Below, one piece after another: positions 30,473 through 39,261 of a stretch of 50,753 bases of DNA. The stretch is from Acidobacteriota bacterium. GTDB taxonomy: Bacteria > Acidobacteriota > UBA6911 > JACOSC01. The position numbers were made by a program, and so were the translations under genes. The notes below the pieces were generated by a model. It was not told where the DNA came from. It saw only the letters and a program-made list of their open reading frames with translations, and made no database searches. The DNA lies in the NCBI GenBank assembly GCA_016179055.1, contig JACOSC010000191.1, forward strand, positions 1 through 50,753, read 5' to 3'. Within the stretch, counting starts at the first letter, position 1, and each line of letters begins with the position of its first letter.

Positions 30473-31088
30473 CGCGGCGCTCCGTAAATTTATTTTCTGA
30501 GTTCGTGTGCGCTAAACTCTAACCCCGGCTGGAAGCGTTGGGGGTGTGACTTTTTAAATTTAGCATTATTGCGACAGGATTGCACGCGATTTCTACTCGA
30601 CGTGAAGTTCGATGCTTAGAAACGCGCGGATGTCAAAATCCAGCCCCGCGGGGTCCTGGAGTTTGCACATTTGGTATCGCCTTGGGTGTACCGGTTTGTG
30701 GCCGCGTAGCGGCCTAATGACGCTAGCCGTGCCTTTCAAGGCACGGTAGATCAGGCGGCAAAAATCCCTTCCGTCCCGACGCTGTCGGGACGATTGAACC
30801 ATAGCTACGGGCTAAAAAATTTATGACCAATACTTACACTTCACTCTACGACCCCATCGTCTTCAATACCAAAAATCGTACCGGATGCCTAAAACCGTAG
30901 AGCCAACAACGGGTCTGAGTGTACCTCGGCGGGGTCGCGCGTGCGCACTATATCTTTCAAAAAAATGTTTTTTGAAAAGTGGCACAGGCGTCCCACCTTC
31001 CGGTCGCTACCGCTCCCGGTTCTGTATCGGCGGTGTGCTCCAACGCGTGGGTGGTTGGATCGCTACAAATATTTTTTCATAGCAGGCT

Positions 31089-32639
31089 TCAGATAGGGAG
31101 GTTTCCGTGCTTCTTCGGTGGGTTGGTATCGCGCTTGGTTTCCAGCATAGTTAACGCGGAAATCAGCTTCTTACGAGTGAATCTCGGCTCGATGACTTCA
31201 TCGATGAAGCCGCGTGCGGCCGCCACATACGGATTCGCAAATTTTTCTCGGAACTCTTCGACGCGCGCCTGCCGTTGCGCCGCCGGCTCTTTCGCCTGGG
31301 CCAGCTCGCTTTTATAAAGGATATTGACCGCGCCTTCCGGCCCCATCACCGCAATCTCGGCCGTGGGGTAGGCATAGTTAATGTCCGCCCGTATATGCTT
31401 GGACGACATAACACAGTAGGCGCCGCCGTAAGCCTTGCGCGTGATCACCGTGATTTTGGGCACCGTCGCTTCCGCAAAAGCATAGAGCAGCTTGGCGCCA
31501 TGCTTGATAATTCCGCCGAACTCCTGCTGGGTTCCCGGCAAAAATCCCGGGACATCTTCAAAAGTAATTAATGGAATATTGAAGGCGTCGCAAAACCGCA
31601 CAAAGCGCGCCGCCTTTAAAGAAGAATTGATGTCGAGAACGCCCGCCAGATGCGCGGGCTGGTTGGCGACGACGCCCACCGATTTTCCTCCGAGTCGTGC
31701 AAATCCCACCAATATGTTCTTAGCATAATCCTCGTGCACTTCAAGATACTGTCCATCGTCAACCACGCGCAAAATGATATCCTTCATGTCATAGGGTTGA
31801 TCCGGCGCGGCGGGGACGATGGTATTTAAGCTTTCATCCGACCGGTCGGGAGGATCATGGGAAGGCCTGAGCGGAGCGTCCTCCAAGTTATTTGAGGGAA
31901 AGAAGGACAGCAATTCGCGTATGAGCGTCAAGCAGGACTTATCATCATCGGCCGTAAAATGCGAGACGCCGCTAACCGATCCGTGCGTCTGCGCGCCGCC
32001 CAATTCCTCTTTCGTGACTTCCTCGTGCGTTACGGTTTTTATGACGTCCGGCCCAGTCACAAACATATAGCTGGTGCCGCGCACCATAATCGTAAAGTCG
32101 GTTATGGCCGGAGAATAAACCGCGCCGCCGGCGCAGGGACCCATGATGGCCGAGAGTTGTGGAACTACTCCGGATGCCAGCGTGTTGCGCAGGAAAATAT
32201 CGGCATAGCCGGCCAGCGACACTACGCCTTCTTGAATACGCGCCCCGCCGGAATCATTCAACCCAATGATCGGCGCTCCCATCTTCATGGCCAGGTCCAT
32301 AATTTTGCAGATCTTTATTGCGTAGGTTTCACTGAGACTCCCGCCGAAGACGGTAAAATCTTGCGCGAAAACGTAGACCAGACGTCCGCCGATTCGGCCA
32401 TACCCGGCAATCACGCCATCGCCGGGATATAGCTGCTCCTGCATATTGAAGTCCGTGCAGCGGTGAACCATAAAGCGGTCCAGCTCCTCGAAGGAGCCTT
32501 CGTCCAAAAGAAAGAGAACGCGCTCACGGGCGGTCAGCTTGCCGGCTTCATGCTGCCGCTTGATGCGCTGCGCACCGCCAGCCACCTCGGCCTCTTGATT
32601 CCGCCGAGCCAATTCATTTAACTTTGCGGTTAAGTCCAT
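31089..32639 (-). CDS. Acyl-CoA carboxylase carboxyltransferase subunit (PccB/MmdA type)
   Basis: [79 protein letters not shown]. Confidence 0.92.
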   Translation of the reverse strand: MDLTAKLNELARRNQEAEVAGGAQRIKRQHEAGKLTARERVLFLLDEGSFEELDRFMVHRCTDFNMQEQLYPGDGVIAGYGRIGGRLVYVFAQDFTVFGGSLSETYAIKICKIMDLAMKMGAPIIGLNDSGGARIQEGVVSLAGYADIFLRNTLASGVVPQLSAIMGPCAGGAVYSPAITDFTIMVRGTSYMFVTGPDVIKTVTHEEVTKEELGGAQTHGSVSGVSHFTADDDKSCLTLIRELLSFFPSNNLEDAPLRPSHDPPDRSDESLNTIVPAAPDQPYDMKDIILRVVDDGQYLEVHEDYAKNILVGFARLGGKSVGVVANQPAHLAGVLDINSSLKAARFVRFCDAFNIPLITFEDVPGFLPGTQQEFGGIIKHGAKLLYAFAEATVPKITVITRKAYGGAYCVMSSKHIRADINYAYPTAEIAVMGPEGAVNILYKSELAQAKEPAAQRQARVEEFREKFANPYVAAARGFIDEVIEPRFTRKKLISALTMLETKRDTNPPKKHGNLPI

Positions 32640-32679
32640 CTGATTAATCCAATGGAGAGGGTTTGAGCGTTGTCGGCTT

Positions 32680-33342
32680 TCATCGGGCCGTCGCCAATTT
32701 ATCCTTGGCCTGCCGCCAGTCCTTCAGAAAACGATCCAGACCAATATCGGTCAACGGATGTTTCCACAACTGCTCGAACACCTTAAACGGCATGGTCGCA
32801 ATGTGGCCACCAATCTTAGCGGCTTCTACGACGTGCATGGGATGCCGAATTGAGGCGACCAGCACTTCGGTCTTGTAATCATAGTTGCGGTAAATCTGCA
32901 GGACATCCTGGATCAGTCCCATCCCGTGCTCGCTGACGTCATCCAGGCGACCAATGAATGGGCTGACGAACGCGGCTCCCGCCTTGGCCGCAATAATCGC
33001 CTGCGACGGCGAGAACACCAGCGTAACGTTGACCTTGATGCCATCGCCGGACAGCGCCTTGATGGCCGGGATTCCGGCCTTTATCATAGGGACTTTTACT
33101 GTGACGTGCTTGTGAATCTTGGCCAGTTCCCGTCCCTCTTTTATCATGAGCTCGGTTTCTGTCGAAAGGACCTCGGCGCTCACCGGCCCGTTCACCACAT
33201 CACAAATTTCCTTGATCAGCTCGCGGAAATCTACACCTTCCTTGGCCACCAGCGACGGATTGGTGGTGACGCCATCCACAATGCCCAAAGCTGCTGCTTC
33301 GCGAATCTCCGCTAGGCTTCCCGTATCCAAAAAGAATTTCAT
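32680..33342 (-). CDS. Transaldolase, short FSA-like type (start adjusted from 33516)
   Basis: [36 protein letters not shown]; the longer ORF's N-terminus reads through repeats. Confidence 0.92.
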   Translation of the reverse strand: MKFFLDTGSLAEIREAAALGIVDGVTTNPSLVAKEGVDFRELIKEICDVVNGPVSAEVLSTETELMIKEGRELAKIHKHVTVKVPMIKAGIPAIKALSGDGIKVNVTLVFSPSQAIIAAKAGAAFVSPFIGRLDDVSEHGMGLIQDVLQIYRNYDYKTEVLVASIRHPMHVVEAAKIGGHIATMPFKVFEQLWKHPLTDIGLDRFLKDWRQAKDKLATAR

Positions 33343-33365
33343 AGCATTCGACTCCTCTGAAAATA

Positions 33366-33448
33366 CCTGGGAGCGCCGGCATCCTTGCCGGCAAGGGTGG
33401 CCTCGATCCTTTACGGGACTCGCCGGCAAGGATGCCGGCGCTCCCAGG
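33366..33448. repeat. Perfect 27-bp inverted repeat
   Basis: 33366-33392 cctgggagcgccggcatccttgccggc and its exact reverse complement at 33422-33448. Confidence 0.95.
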
Positions 33449-33461
33449 GATATCGTTACTA

Positions 33462-33617
33462 TTTTCATGCATCGGGGTGCGCCCACAGGGCGCATGAGGA
33501 ACTCCCTTAATAACAACCCCGGCGCAACAGTACCGGTTGCGATAGCGACCGGGTATGCTGCTGCCTACCCACATCGGCCTACCCGCCCGCTACAGCAGGC
33601 GGTTATGTTTTTCATTC
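33462..33617. repeat. Dispersed repeat, first copy (second at 37263-37415)
   Basis: Shared blocks: TTTTCAT..CG.GGTG.GCCCA.AGGG.GC, ACTCCCT..ATAA.AACC.CG.CGCAACAGT.CCGGTTG, TAGCGACCGGGT, CCGCCCGCTAC.GCAGGCGGTT. Confidence 0.85.
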
Positions 33618-33799
33618 GTCATCTCAAATCGCAACCCGATTGCCGCGCGCTGAATCCGGTGCCGTATCTAAATTAAACTGCCGCCCATTGGTCCGCTCGT
33701 TTAGCACAGCACTTCAAAAATACGATCACGAATATTTCAGGGGGGTAAAGGTTACCTCTTATCTCGGACAAAGGCTCCTCCCCGCTGAGATAATTTTTT

Positions 33800-34025
33800 A
33801 GCGGTTTCGCCCTGAAGGGGCGGTGAAGATTAGCCAGGGGCCAGCGGAGCGCAGCCCCTGGACCGCGTGACCCGTCCCAGATGCGCCCTGGAGGGGCGCT
33901 GGACGGCATCGGCTACGGCTCTCCAGCGGCCCTTCCAGGGCCGCGCGGGAGGCTGGCATGGTCCTATTCCTGGGGCTGCGCTCTGCTGGCCCCAGGCTAA
34001 TCTCCACGGCCCCTCCGGGGCCATT
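33800..34025. repeat. Nested palindromic element copy D
   Basis: Hairpin units 33832-33861 (agccaggggccagcggagcgcagcccctgg) and 33969-33998 (cctggggctgcgctctgctggccccaggct); inner gcgccctggaggggcgc hairpin. Confidence 0.85.
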
Positions 34026-34102
34026 AATAAAAACAACTCCTGTGCCAAGAAAAATACTTAATTGCAATTAAGAACTGTTGCACTTAGCTTCCCTAGTCGA
34101 TT

Positions 34103-34876
34103 TTAAGCCGGACACGGGCACATCGCCACATTGACCGCCAGCGTGCCTAATTCCTGTATGCGAAGTTCCACCGCATCGCCCGGAGAGAGAGGCCCTACGC
34201 CGGCAGGCGTACCGGTAAAAATCACATCGCCAGGCAGCAAAGTCATGACCTCCGTAATAAACCGAATCAAATAATCGATGGGAAAAATCAAATCCCGGGT
34301 TGAGCCGGATTGGCGCAGCTCGCCATTAACCCATGTTTGTAATCCAATGTCCTTCGGATTCAGCGCCGTCTCAATCCACGGTCCTATCGGCGCGAACGTA
34401 TCGAACCCTTTGGCGCGCGTAAACTGAACATCCTGCTTTTGCAGATCACGCGCCGTGATGTCGAGCGCGCCGGTATACCCCAACACGTAATCCATTGGGT
34501 TCTCCTGCGGGCCCAGCCGGTAGGCTTTTTTCTTAATCACGACGCCGACTTCCCCTTCAAAATCGACGCGCTTCGAGATGGGCGGCAGTATGACTTTTTG
34601 CTTTGTGCCTATCACCGCGGTAGAGGGCTTGATAAACAGCAAGGGCTCGGCAGGAACATCATGGCCCATTTCTTTCGCATGCTCGCGGTAATTGCGGCCG
34701 ATCGCGACAATTTTAGTCGGTTCGCAAGGCGGCAACCATTCGACCTCGGCCAGTGCATAGATCGCTTTCGTCATGGTGAAGGCGTCGAAGATGCTCCCAT
34801 GAATCGTTTGAACATGATCATTGGCCACAACACCGTAGGCGATCTGGTCCGACTTCTTGAACCGGAATAATTTCAT
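34103..34876 (-). CDS. Fumarylacetoacetate hydrolase family protein
   Basis: VAIGRNYREHAKEMG, DFEGEVGVVIKKKAYRL, VLGYTGALDITARDLQ, GDVIFTGTPAGVGPL. Confidence 0.92.
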   Translation of the reverse strand: MKLFRFKKSDQIAYGVVANDHVQTIHGSIFDAFTMTKAIYALAEVEWLPPCEPTKIVAIGRNYREHAKEMGHDVPAEPLLFIKPSTAVIGTKQKVILPPISKRVDFEGEVGVVIKKKAYRLGPQENPMDYVLGYTGALDITARDLQKQDVQFTRAKGFDTFAPIGPWIETALNPKDIGLQTWVNGELRQSGSTRDLIFPIDYLIRFITEVMTLLPGDVIFTGTPAGVGPLSPGDAVELRIQELGTLAVNVAMCPCPA

Positions 34877-35160
34877 GATGGTACTCCCTGGAGCAAATCG
34901 TTCCTATTAAATCACAAGGCCCGTCCCCAAGGCAAGACTACAAAGAGACAACCTGAAATTCGACGAAACTTGTATACGTCAAACTCGCACCCTGCCTTGA
35001 TCAATGAGACCTATTACGCCGGCCTGCTTGACCGATCGCGTCAGGGAAAACCGATTATAACATAATTACCGAAGTCGCAAGGACCCAATGAATGCCTGCG
35101 CTTGGAGATGGTCTATACGCGTACAGGCGCGCATTTCCAACGTCCGCCATCCATGCCAAG

Positions 35161-36468
35161 CTAACCGACGTGGTCGAGTGGTACCCTTACGGCTCGCGAC
35201 TGTAGCCCGTAAATCAAGCCTCCCAGTAGCAAAGCCCCCACGCCCATCATGACCTGGCCGGCCGTGCTGCCGGTCAATAACCATAAAGAAATGGCCACGG
35301 CTGCCCCGGGAATGAGCGGCCCGCCGAGCAGCTTGAAGGCGCGCTCGGCCTGCGGCATCTTACGACGCAGGATCGGCACGGATAAACAGGTGGTAATGTA
35401 ATAGAGCAAGCGCGCAATGGCGCTGACCGCGGCCAGTTGCGCAAAGCTGCCGAACACCGCCAGAATCCATGCCATCACAGCAAACAGCGCGATTGAAACA
35501 TAAGGCGTGCGAAAGCGGGGATGAACACGGGCCAACACGGCCGGCAACCGGCCATCTCGCGCCAACACGTAAAAGACACGCGGTCCGACGAGCAACGTGG
35601 CGCTGTTGGTTCCGGTTGTGGAAAGTATGGCCCCCAAAGTCATAACCGCGGCGCCCATTGAACCAAGAAAGCGTTGCGCGGCCGTGGCCAAAGGCGCCGT
35701 AGCCGAAGCCAACTCAGGCAGAGCGCCAAAGGCAACGATCTGTATGAAGAGGTATAGGATCACGGTTATGCCAATGGCCGCCATCAGCGCCAATGGCAGG
35801 TTGCGTCGCGGGTTAATCACCTCTTCGCTGGGAACCGAGGCAAACTCAAATCCGCCGAAGGCAAATATCAGCACCAAGCCGGCTTGCCGCAAGGCGGCCG
35901 TGTTGATGACCAACGGGAACGTCTGCGGCCTCAGGTCGACAAGAAACAGTCCCGCTATAATGAAAAAAAGCATGGGGACCAATTTCCCAACCGTCAAGAA
36001 ATTCACCGTCCATGCGCCGAATCGCACGCCCCGCATGTTCACCCAAGCCAGCGCGGTAAGCGCGACTGTTATGGAGGCTATGCGACCGGCCCCGCCAGCC
36101 AGTGCCGGCCAAAAAAACCCTAAATACGCCGTGAAGGCATTGCTGATGGCCGCCGTCGCGGTGAGGCGCGCCAACAGAAACATCCAACCCACCTCAAACC
36201 CAATGAAACTGCCGAACGCCTCACGCGCATAAACGTAGGGTCCACCGGCGCGTTCAAACATGCTTCCAACTTCGGCAAAACATAAGACAATCAAAACGAC
36301 CGCCATTCCGGAGACCAGATAAGCCAATGGACTCGCCGGTCCGAGAATTTTGGCGACCGTCGCCGGCAATACGAATATGCCCGAGCCGATCATACCATTT
36401 AAGGCAATGGCGGTGAGGCCGAACAAGCCGACGGCTCGTACTAACTTCTCAGACGATGAAGTCTCCAT
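35161..36468 (-). CDS. APC-family amino acid permease
   Basis: LFGLTAIALNGMIGSGIFVLPA, polytopic, FGGFEFASVPSEEVINPRRNLP. Confidence 0.9.
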   Translation of the reverse strand: METSSSEKLVRAVGLFGLTAIALNGMIGSGIFVLPATVAKILGPASPLAYLVSGMAVVLIVLCFAEVGSMFERAGGPYVYAREAFGSFIGFEVGWMFLLARLTATAAISNAFTAYLGFFWPALAGGAGRIASITVALTALAWVNMRGVRFGAWTVNFLTVGKLVPMLFFIIAGLFLVDLRPQTFPLVINTAALRQAGLVLIFAFGGFEFASVPSEEVINPRRNLPLALMAAIGITVILYLFIQIVAFGALPELASATAPLATAAQRFLGSMGAAVMTLGAILSTTGTNSATLLVGPRVFYVLARDGRLPAVLARVHPRFRTPYVSIALFAVMAWILAVFGSFAQLAAVSAIARLLYYITTCLSVPILRRKMPQAERAFKLLGGPLIPGAAVAISLWLLTGSTAGQVMMGVGALLLGGLIYGLQSRAVRVPLDHVG

Positions 36469-36489
36469 AATGATAACTGTACGCAGTAC

Positions 36490-36785
36490 GTAACTGTTTA
36501 AGGGGGTCCGCTGGTGAGCCTATCAACAAAAGGTGACCCTACGCGCCCGGTCCCCAAAGGGGACGCTGTTAATAGCCGGGGGTGGCGTTTCGCCACCCCC
36601 GGACCAGAACCCTTGCGCGGGCCGACCCTGAAAGGGTCGTGGTCGTCCACCCACACCGGACCCTACGTGGACCCTTTCAGGGTCCGGCCGGGACGATGGC
36701 ATTCCGTGGGTGGCGCCCCGCGCCACCCACGGCTATTAACAAGGTCCCCTTCAGGGACCGACCGGCGACCGCCCCGAACAGTTAC
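36490..36785. repeat. Nested palindromic element copy E with GTAACTGTT termini
   Basis: gtaactgtttaagggggtc (36490-36508) and gaccgccccgaacagttac (36767-36785); hairpin units 36574-36602 and 36704-36734. Confidence 0.85.
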
Positions 36786-36939
36786 AGCATTACTTCCCTA
36801 TACGCGGCAACTCCGCAAGCTGTCACACGCCGGCCGAGTGGACTCCCGCCTGCCATGCGACTCTACTGATGAGTTCGGTAGGCAATGCTAGGAGTGACAC
36901 AGAATTCAATGTGTAACAGAATCGATTCGCGTGGGCTAG

Positions 36940-37014
36940 TGGAGGCGCGGGTGGGAATTGAACCCACGTATAACGGTTTTGCAGACCATCGCCTTACCGC
37001 TTGGCTACCGCGCC
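36940..37014 (-). tRNA. tRNA-Cys (GCA), CCA encoded
   Basis: Cloverleaf GGCGCGGTAGCCAAGCGGTAAGGCGATGGTCTGCAAAACCGTT...GTGGGTTCAATTCCCACCCGCGCCTCCA; anticodon GCA. Confidence 0.95.
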
Positions 37015-37057
37015 CTCGCCTTTATTGAGGAGAATCTTGCGACCTAGGGAATATTAT

Positions 37058-37132
<75 letters not shown>

Positions 37133-37189
37133 TCCGAAGCAATTCCGCTCAAAATATTATCAGAGCCTCAAACGGCTGTCAACTCCCTT

Positions 37190-37267
37190 GAAAATCGGGG
37201 TCGGGGGCCGGGGATCAGGGGCCAGATGAAGACCTCTCCATTCCCCGACCCCTGACCCCCGGTTTTC
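37190..37267. repeat. Imperfect palindrome, related in composition to 15683-15751
   Basis: gaaaatcggggtcgggggccggggatcagggg ... ccccgacccctgacccccggttttc. Confidence 0.7.
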
Positions 37268-37415
37268 ATACGCCGTGGTGTGCCCATAGGGTGCCTGAAC
37301 GACTCCCTCGATAATAACCTCGCCGCAACAGTGCCGGTTGGGGTAGCGACCGGGTGTGTCGCGGCCTACCCGGCTCGGCCACCGCCCGCTACCGCAGGCG
37401 GTTCTGTTTTCATTC
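37263..37415. repeat. Dispersed repeat, second copy (first at 33462-33617)
   Basis: Read-through alignment with 33462-33617, see that entry. Confidence 0.85.
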
Positions 37416-37762
37416 ATCGGGGTGCCCCACCAATGGGCATGAACAACTTCTCAGAAACTCGATCATAAGAAGCCTGCGTAAGTCCGAGCGCTGTCCCGTA
37501 CAAGGTGTATCCCCTTGGATCGAACTTCAGCTTGCCGTACTTTGAGGTTGCAAACCATGAGCAACTTATTTAGACTTCTAGGATTGACTGGAGTGACTGA
37601 AGGAGGCATTTTGCCAAAGTGTACGCGCCGGCAACCCTTCTCTGCGTCGGAAAGGTTAAATATTTTATTCGTTCCGGCCGATATATTATATGCGCGATCC
37701 TATGAGCGGCGGGGCGGGTCTTCCCTCAGTACCATGCCAATCCTCACTAAGGAATCAATGCT

Positions 37763-38794
37763 ATGCCAGAATTACGCCATGATCCGATTCAGAAGCGATG
37801 GGTAATCATCGCCACGGAGCGCAATATGCGCCCGAACGATTTCATCATCGAACCGGAAACGGATAAAGCCACCTTTTGTCCGTTCGATGAAGGGCATGAA
37901 GATCGTACGCCTCCGGAGATTTTTGCGGTGCGCGACCCGGGCAGCGCGCGCAACGGGCCCGGCTGGAAATTGCGCGTCGTTTCCAACAAGTTTCCAGCCC
38001 TTAAGATTGAGGGCGAGCTGGATCGCCGCGCCGTCGGCTTGTATGACCGCATGAACGGCGTCGGCGCTCACGAAGTTATCATTGAAACGACGGATCATGA
38101 TGCGCATATGAGCGACCTGCCGGTCGAACAGCTTAAACAGGTCCTCTACGCTTATCGGGAGCGCTTGAATGATTTGCGACGCGATAAGCGGTTTAAATAT
38201 GTTTTGTTGTTTAAAAATCACGGACAAGCCGCGGGCGCGTCGTTGGCTCATCCCCATACGCAATTGATTGCCACGCCGGTCACGCCGCTCACCGTTGCCA
38301 AGGAATTGCAATCGGCCAAAGACCATTTTCACCTGAAGGAGCGCTGCTTAGTGTGCGATATCATTGCCCAGGAACTGAGCAGCGGCGAGCGCATCATCAA
38401 AGCCACCGAGCAATTCGTTGCCTTCACGCCGTACGCCTCCCGGTTCCCTTTTGAGATATTCTTAGTGCCGAGAACGCATCACCATGATTTTGGTCAGATC
38501 AGCGACTATGACACGCATTACCTGGCGGAGTTCTTGAAGGATGTGATGGCGCGTTTGAAGGTTGGTTTGAACGATCCGCCTTATAATTTCTTGCTTCACA
38601 CCAGCCCGAACACAACGACGTCTTTGCACCGATCGTGGTACTGGAATACCATACAATACGACTGGCATTGGCATCTGGAAATCATCCCGCGGTTGACGCG
38701 GGTGGCGGGATTTGAATGGGGCTCCGGCTTTTACATTAATCCGACGCCGCCCGAGCAGGCCGCCGAGTACCTAAGGGAGTTGGAGTTGACCTAG
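37763..38794 (+). CDS. galT: Galactose-1-phosphate uridylyltransferase
   Basis: ELRHDPIQKRWVIIATER, FKNHGQAAGASLAHPHTQLIATP (HPH), SLHRSWYWNTIQYDWHWHLEIIPR. Confidence 0.93.
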   Translation: MPELRHDPIQKRWVIIATERNMRPNDFIIEPETDKATFCPFDEGHEDRTPPEIFAVRDPGSARNGPGWKLRVVSNKFPALKIEGELDRRAVGLYDRMNGVGAHEVIIETTDHDAHMSDLPVEQLKQVLYAYRERLNDLRRDKRFKYVLLFKNHGQAAGASLAHPHTQLIATPVTPLTVAKELQSAKDHFHLKERCLVCDIIAQELSSGERIIKATEQFVAFTPYASRFPFEIFLVPRTHHHDFGQISDYDTHYLAEFLKDVMARLKVGLNDPPYNFLLHTSPNTTTSLHRSWYWNTIQYDWHWHLEIIPRLTRVAGFEWGSGFYINPTPPEQAAEYLRELELT

Positions 38795-38916
38795 TCCTTA
38801 AACCAGAGTGCTTTTTTTAGTCTGTATAGAGTAGAAATCACCACACGGTATCGCAAAGAATATTTTATTCATGCATGACTCCTGGATAAGCCCTATTGAT
38901 TGCATAACGCTCCGGT

Positions 38917-39261
38917 TCAGCGACGGCGGTACGCCGGCCGCTGCAACTGGTTATGCGCGGCTTGCTTCATCCTCGCTTCGAGATGCTCATATTCCCCGAG
39001 GTGCGCGCGCATCAGGCTTTTCCAAAGCTTGCCGTGGTTGGGCACGGAGAAGTGTAGGAGTTCATGAACGACCACGTAGTCTCCCAAGTCCCGATCCAAC
39101 CCCAGTAACTCGTCGTTGAAACTCAGCGTTCCCGCCGTCGAGCATGACGCCCACTTATTGCGCATCGGGCGCACATACAGCCCACGCATCTTCACATCCA
39201 GCTTGGCAGCCCATTCCACCACGCGGGTTTTGAACTCCTCTTTGTCGCGCCAACTATTCAT
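38917..39261 (-). CDS. YgjP/DUF45-like metallopeptidase, short form
   Basis: NKWASCSTAGTLSFND...VVHELLHFSVPNHGKLWKSLM (HExxH); start overlaps hsdR stop by 4 nt. Confidence 0.85.
   Translation of the reverse strand: MNSWRDKEEFKTRVVEWAAKLDVKMRGLYVRPMRNKWASCSTAGTLSFNDELLGLDRDLGDYVVVHELLHFSVPNHGKLWKSLMRAHLGEYEHLEARMKQAAHNQLQRPAYRRR

Noticed and set aside
30473-30840. Possible SAM/SAH riboswitch upstream of metF
   Set aside because: No recognisable riboswitch core in the minus-strand leader; only generic repeat-like hairpins near 30700-30790.
33366-33448. CRISPR-like repeat
   Set aside because: It is a single inverted pair, not regularly spaced direct repeats; no CRISPR array or cas gene was seen in the window.
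33343-33516. N-terminal extension of the transaldolase ORF
   Set aside because: It translates the 27-bp hairpin and dispersed repeat; the conserved protein starts at MKFFLDTG (33342).
36514-36891. ORFs over copy E (e.g. 36514-36891 + and 36582-36869 +)
   Set aside because: Low-complexity Pro/Arg-rich translations of palindromic repeats, no domain features; similar artefacts at 23332-23679 and 33867-34061.
37514-37530. GATCGAACTTCAG recurring near 1782, 27330 and 37518
   Set aside because: Short shared word with no consistent flanks; likely chance or a weak repeat relic.
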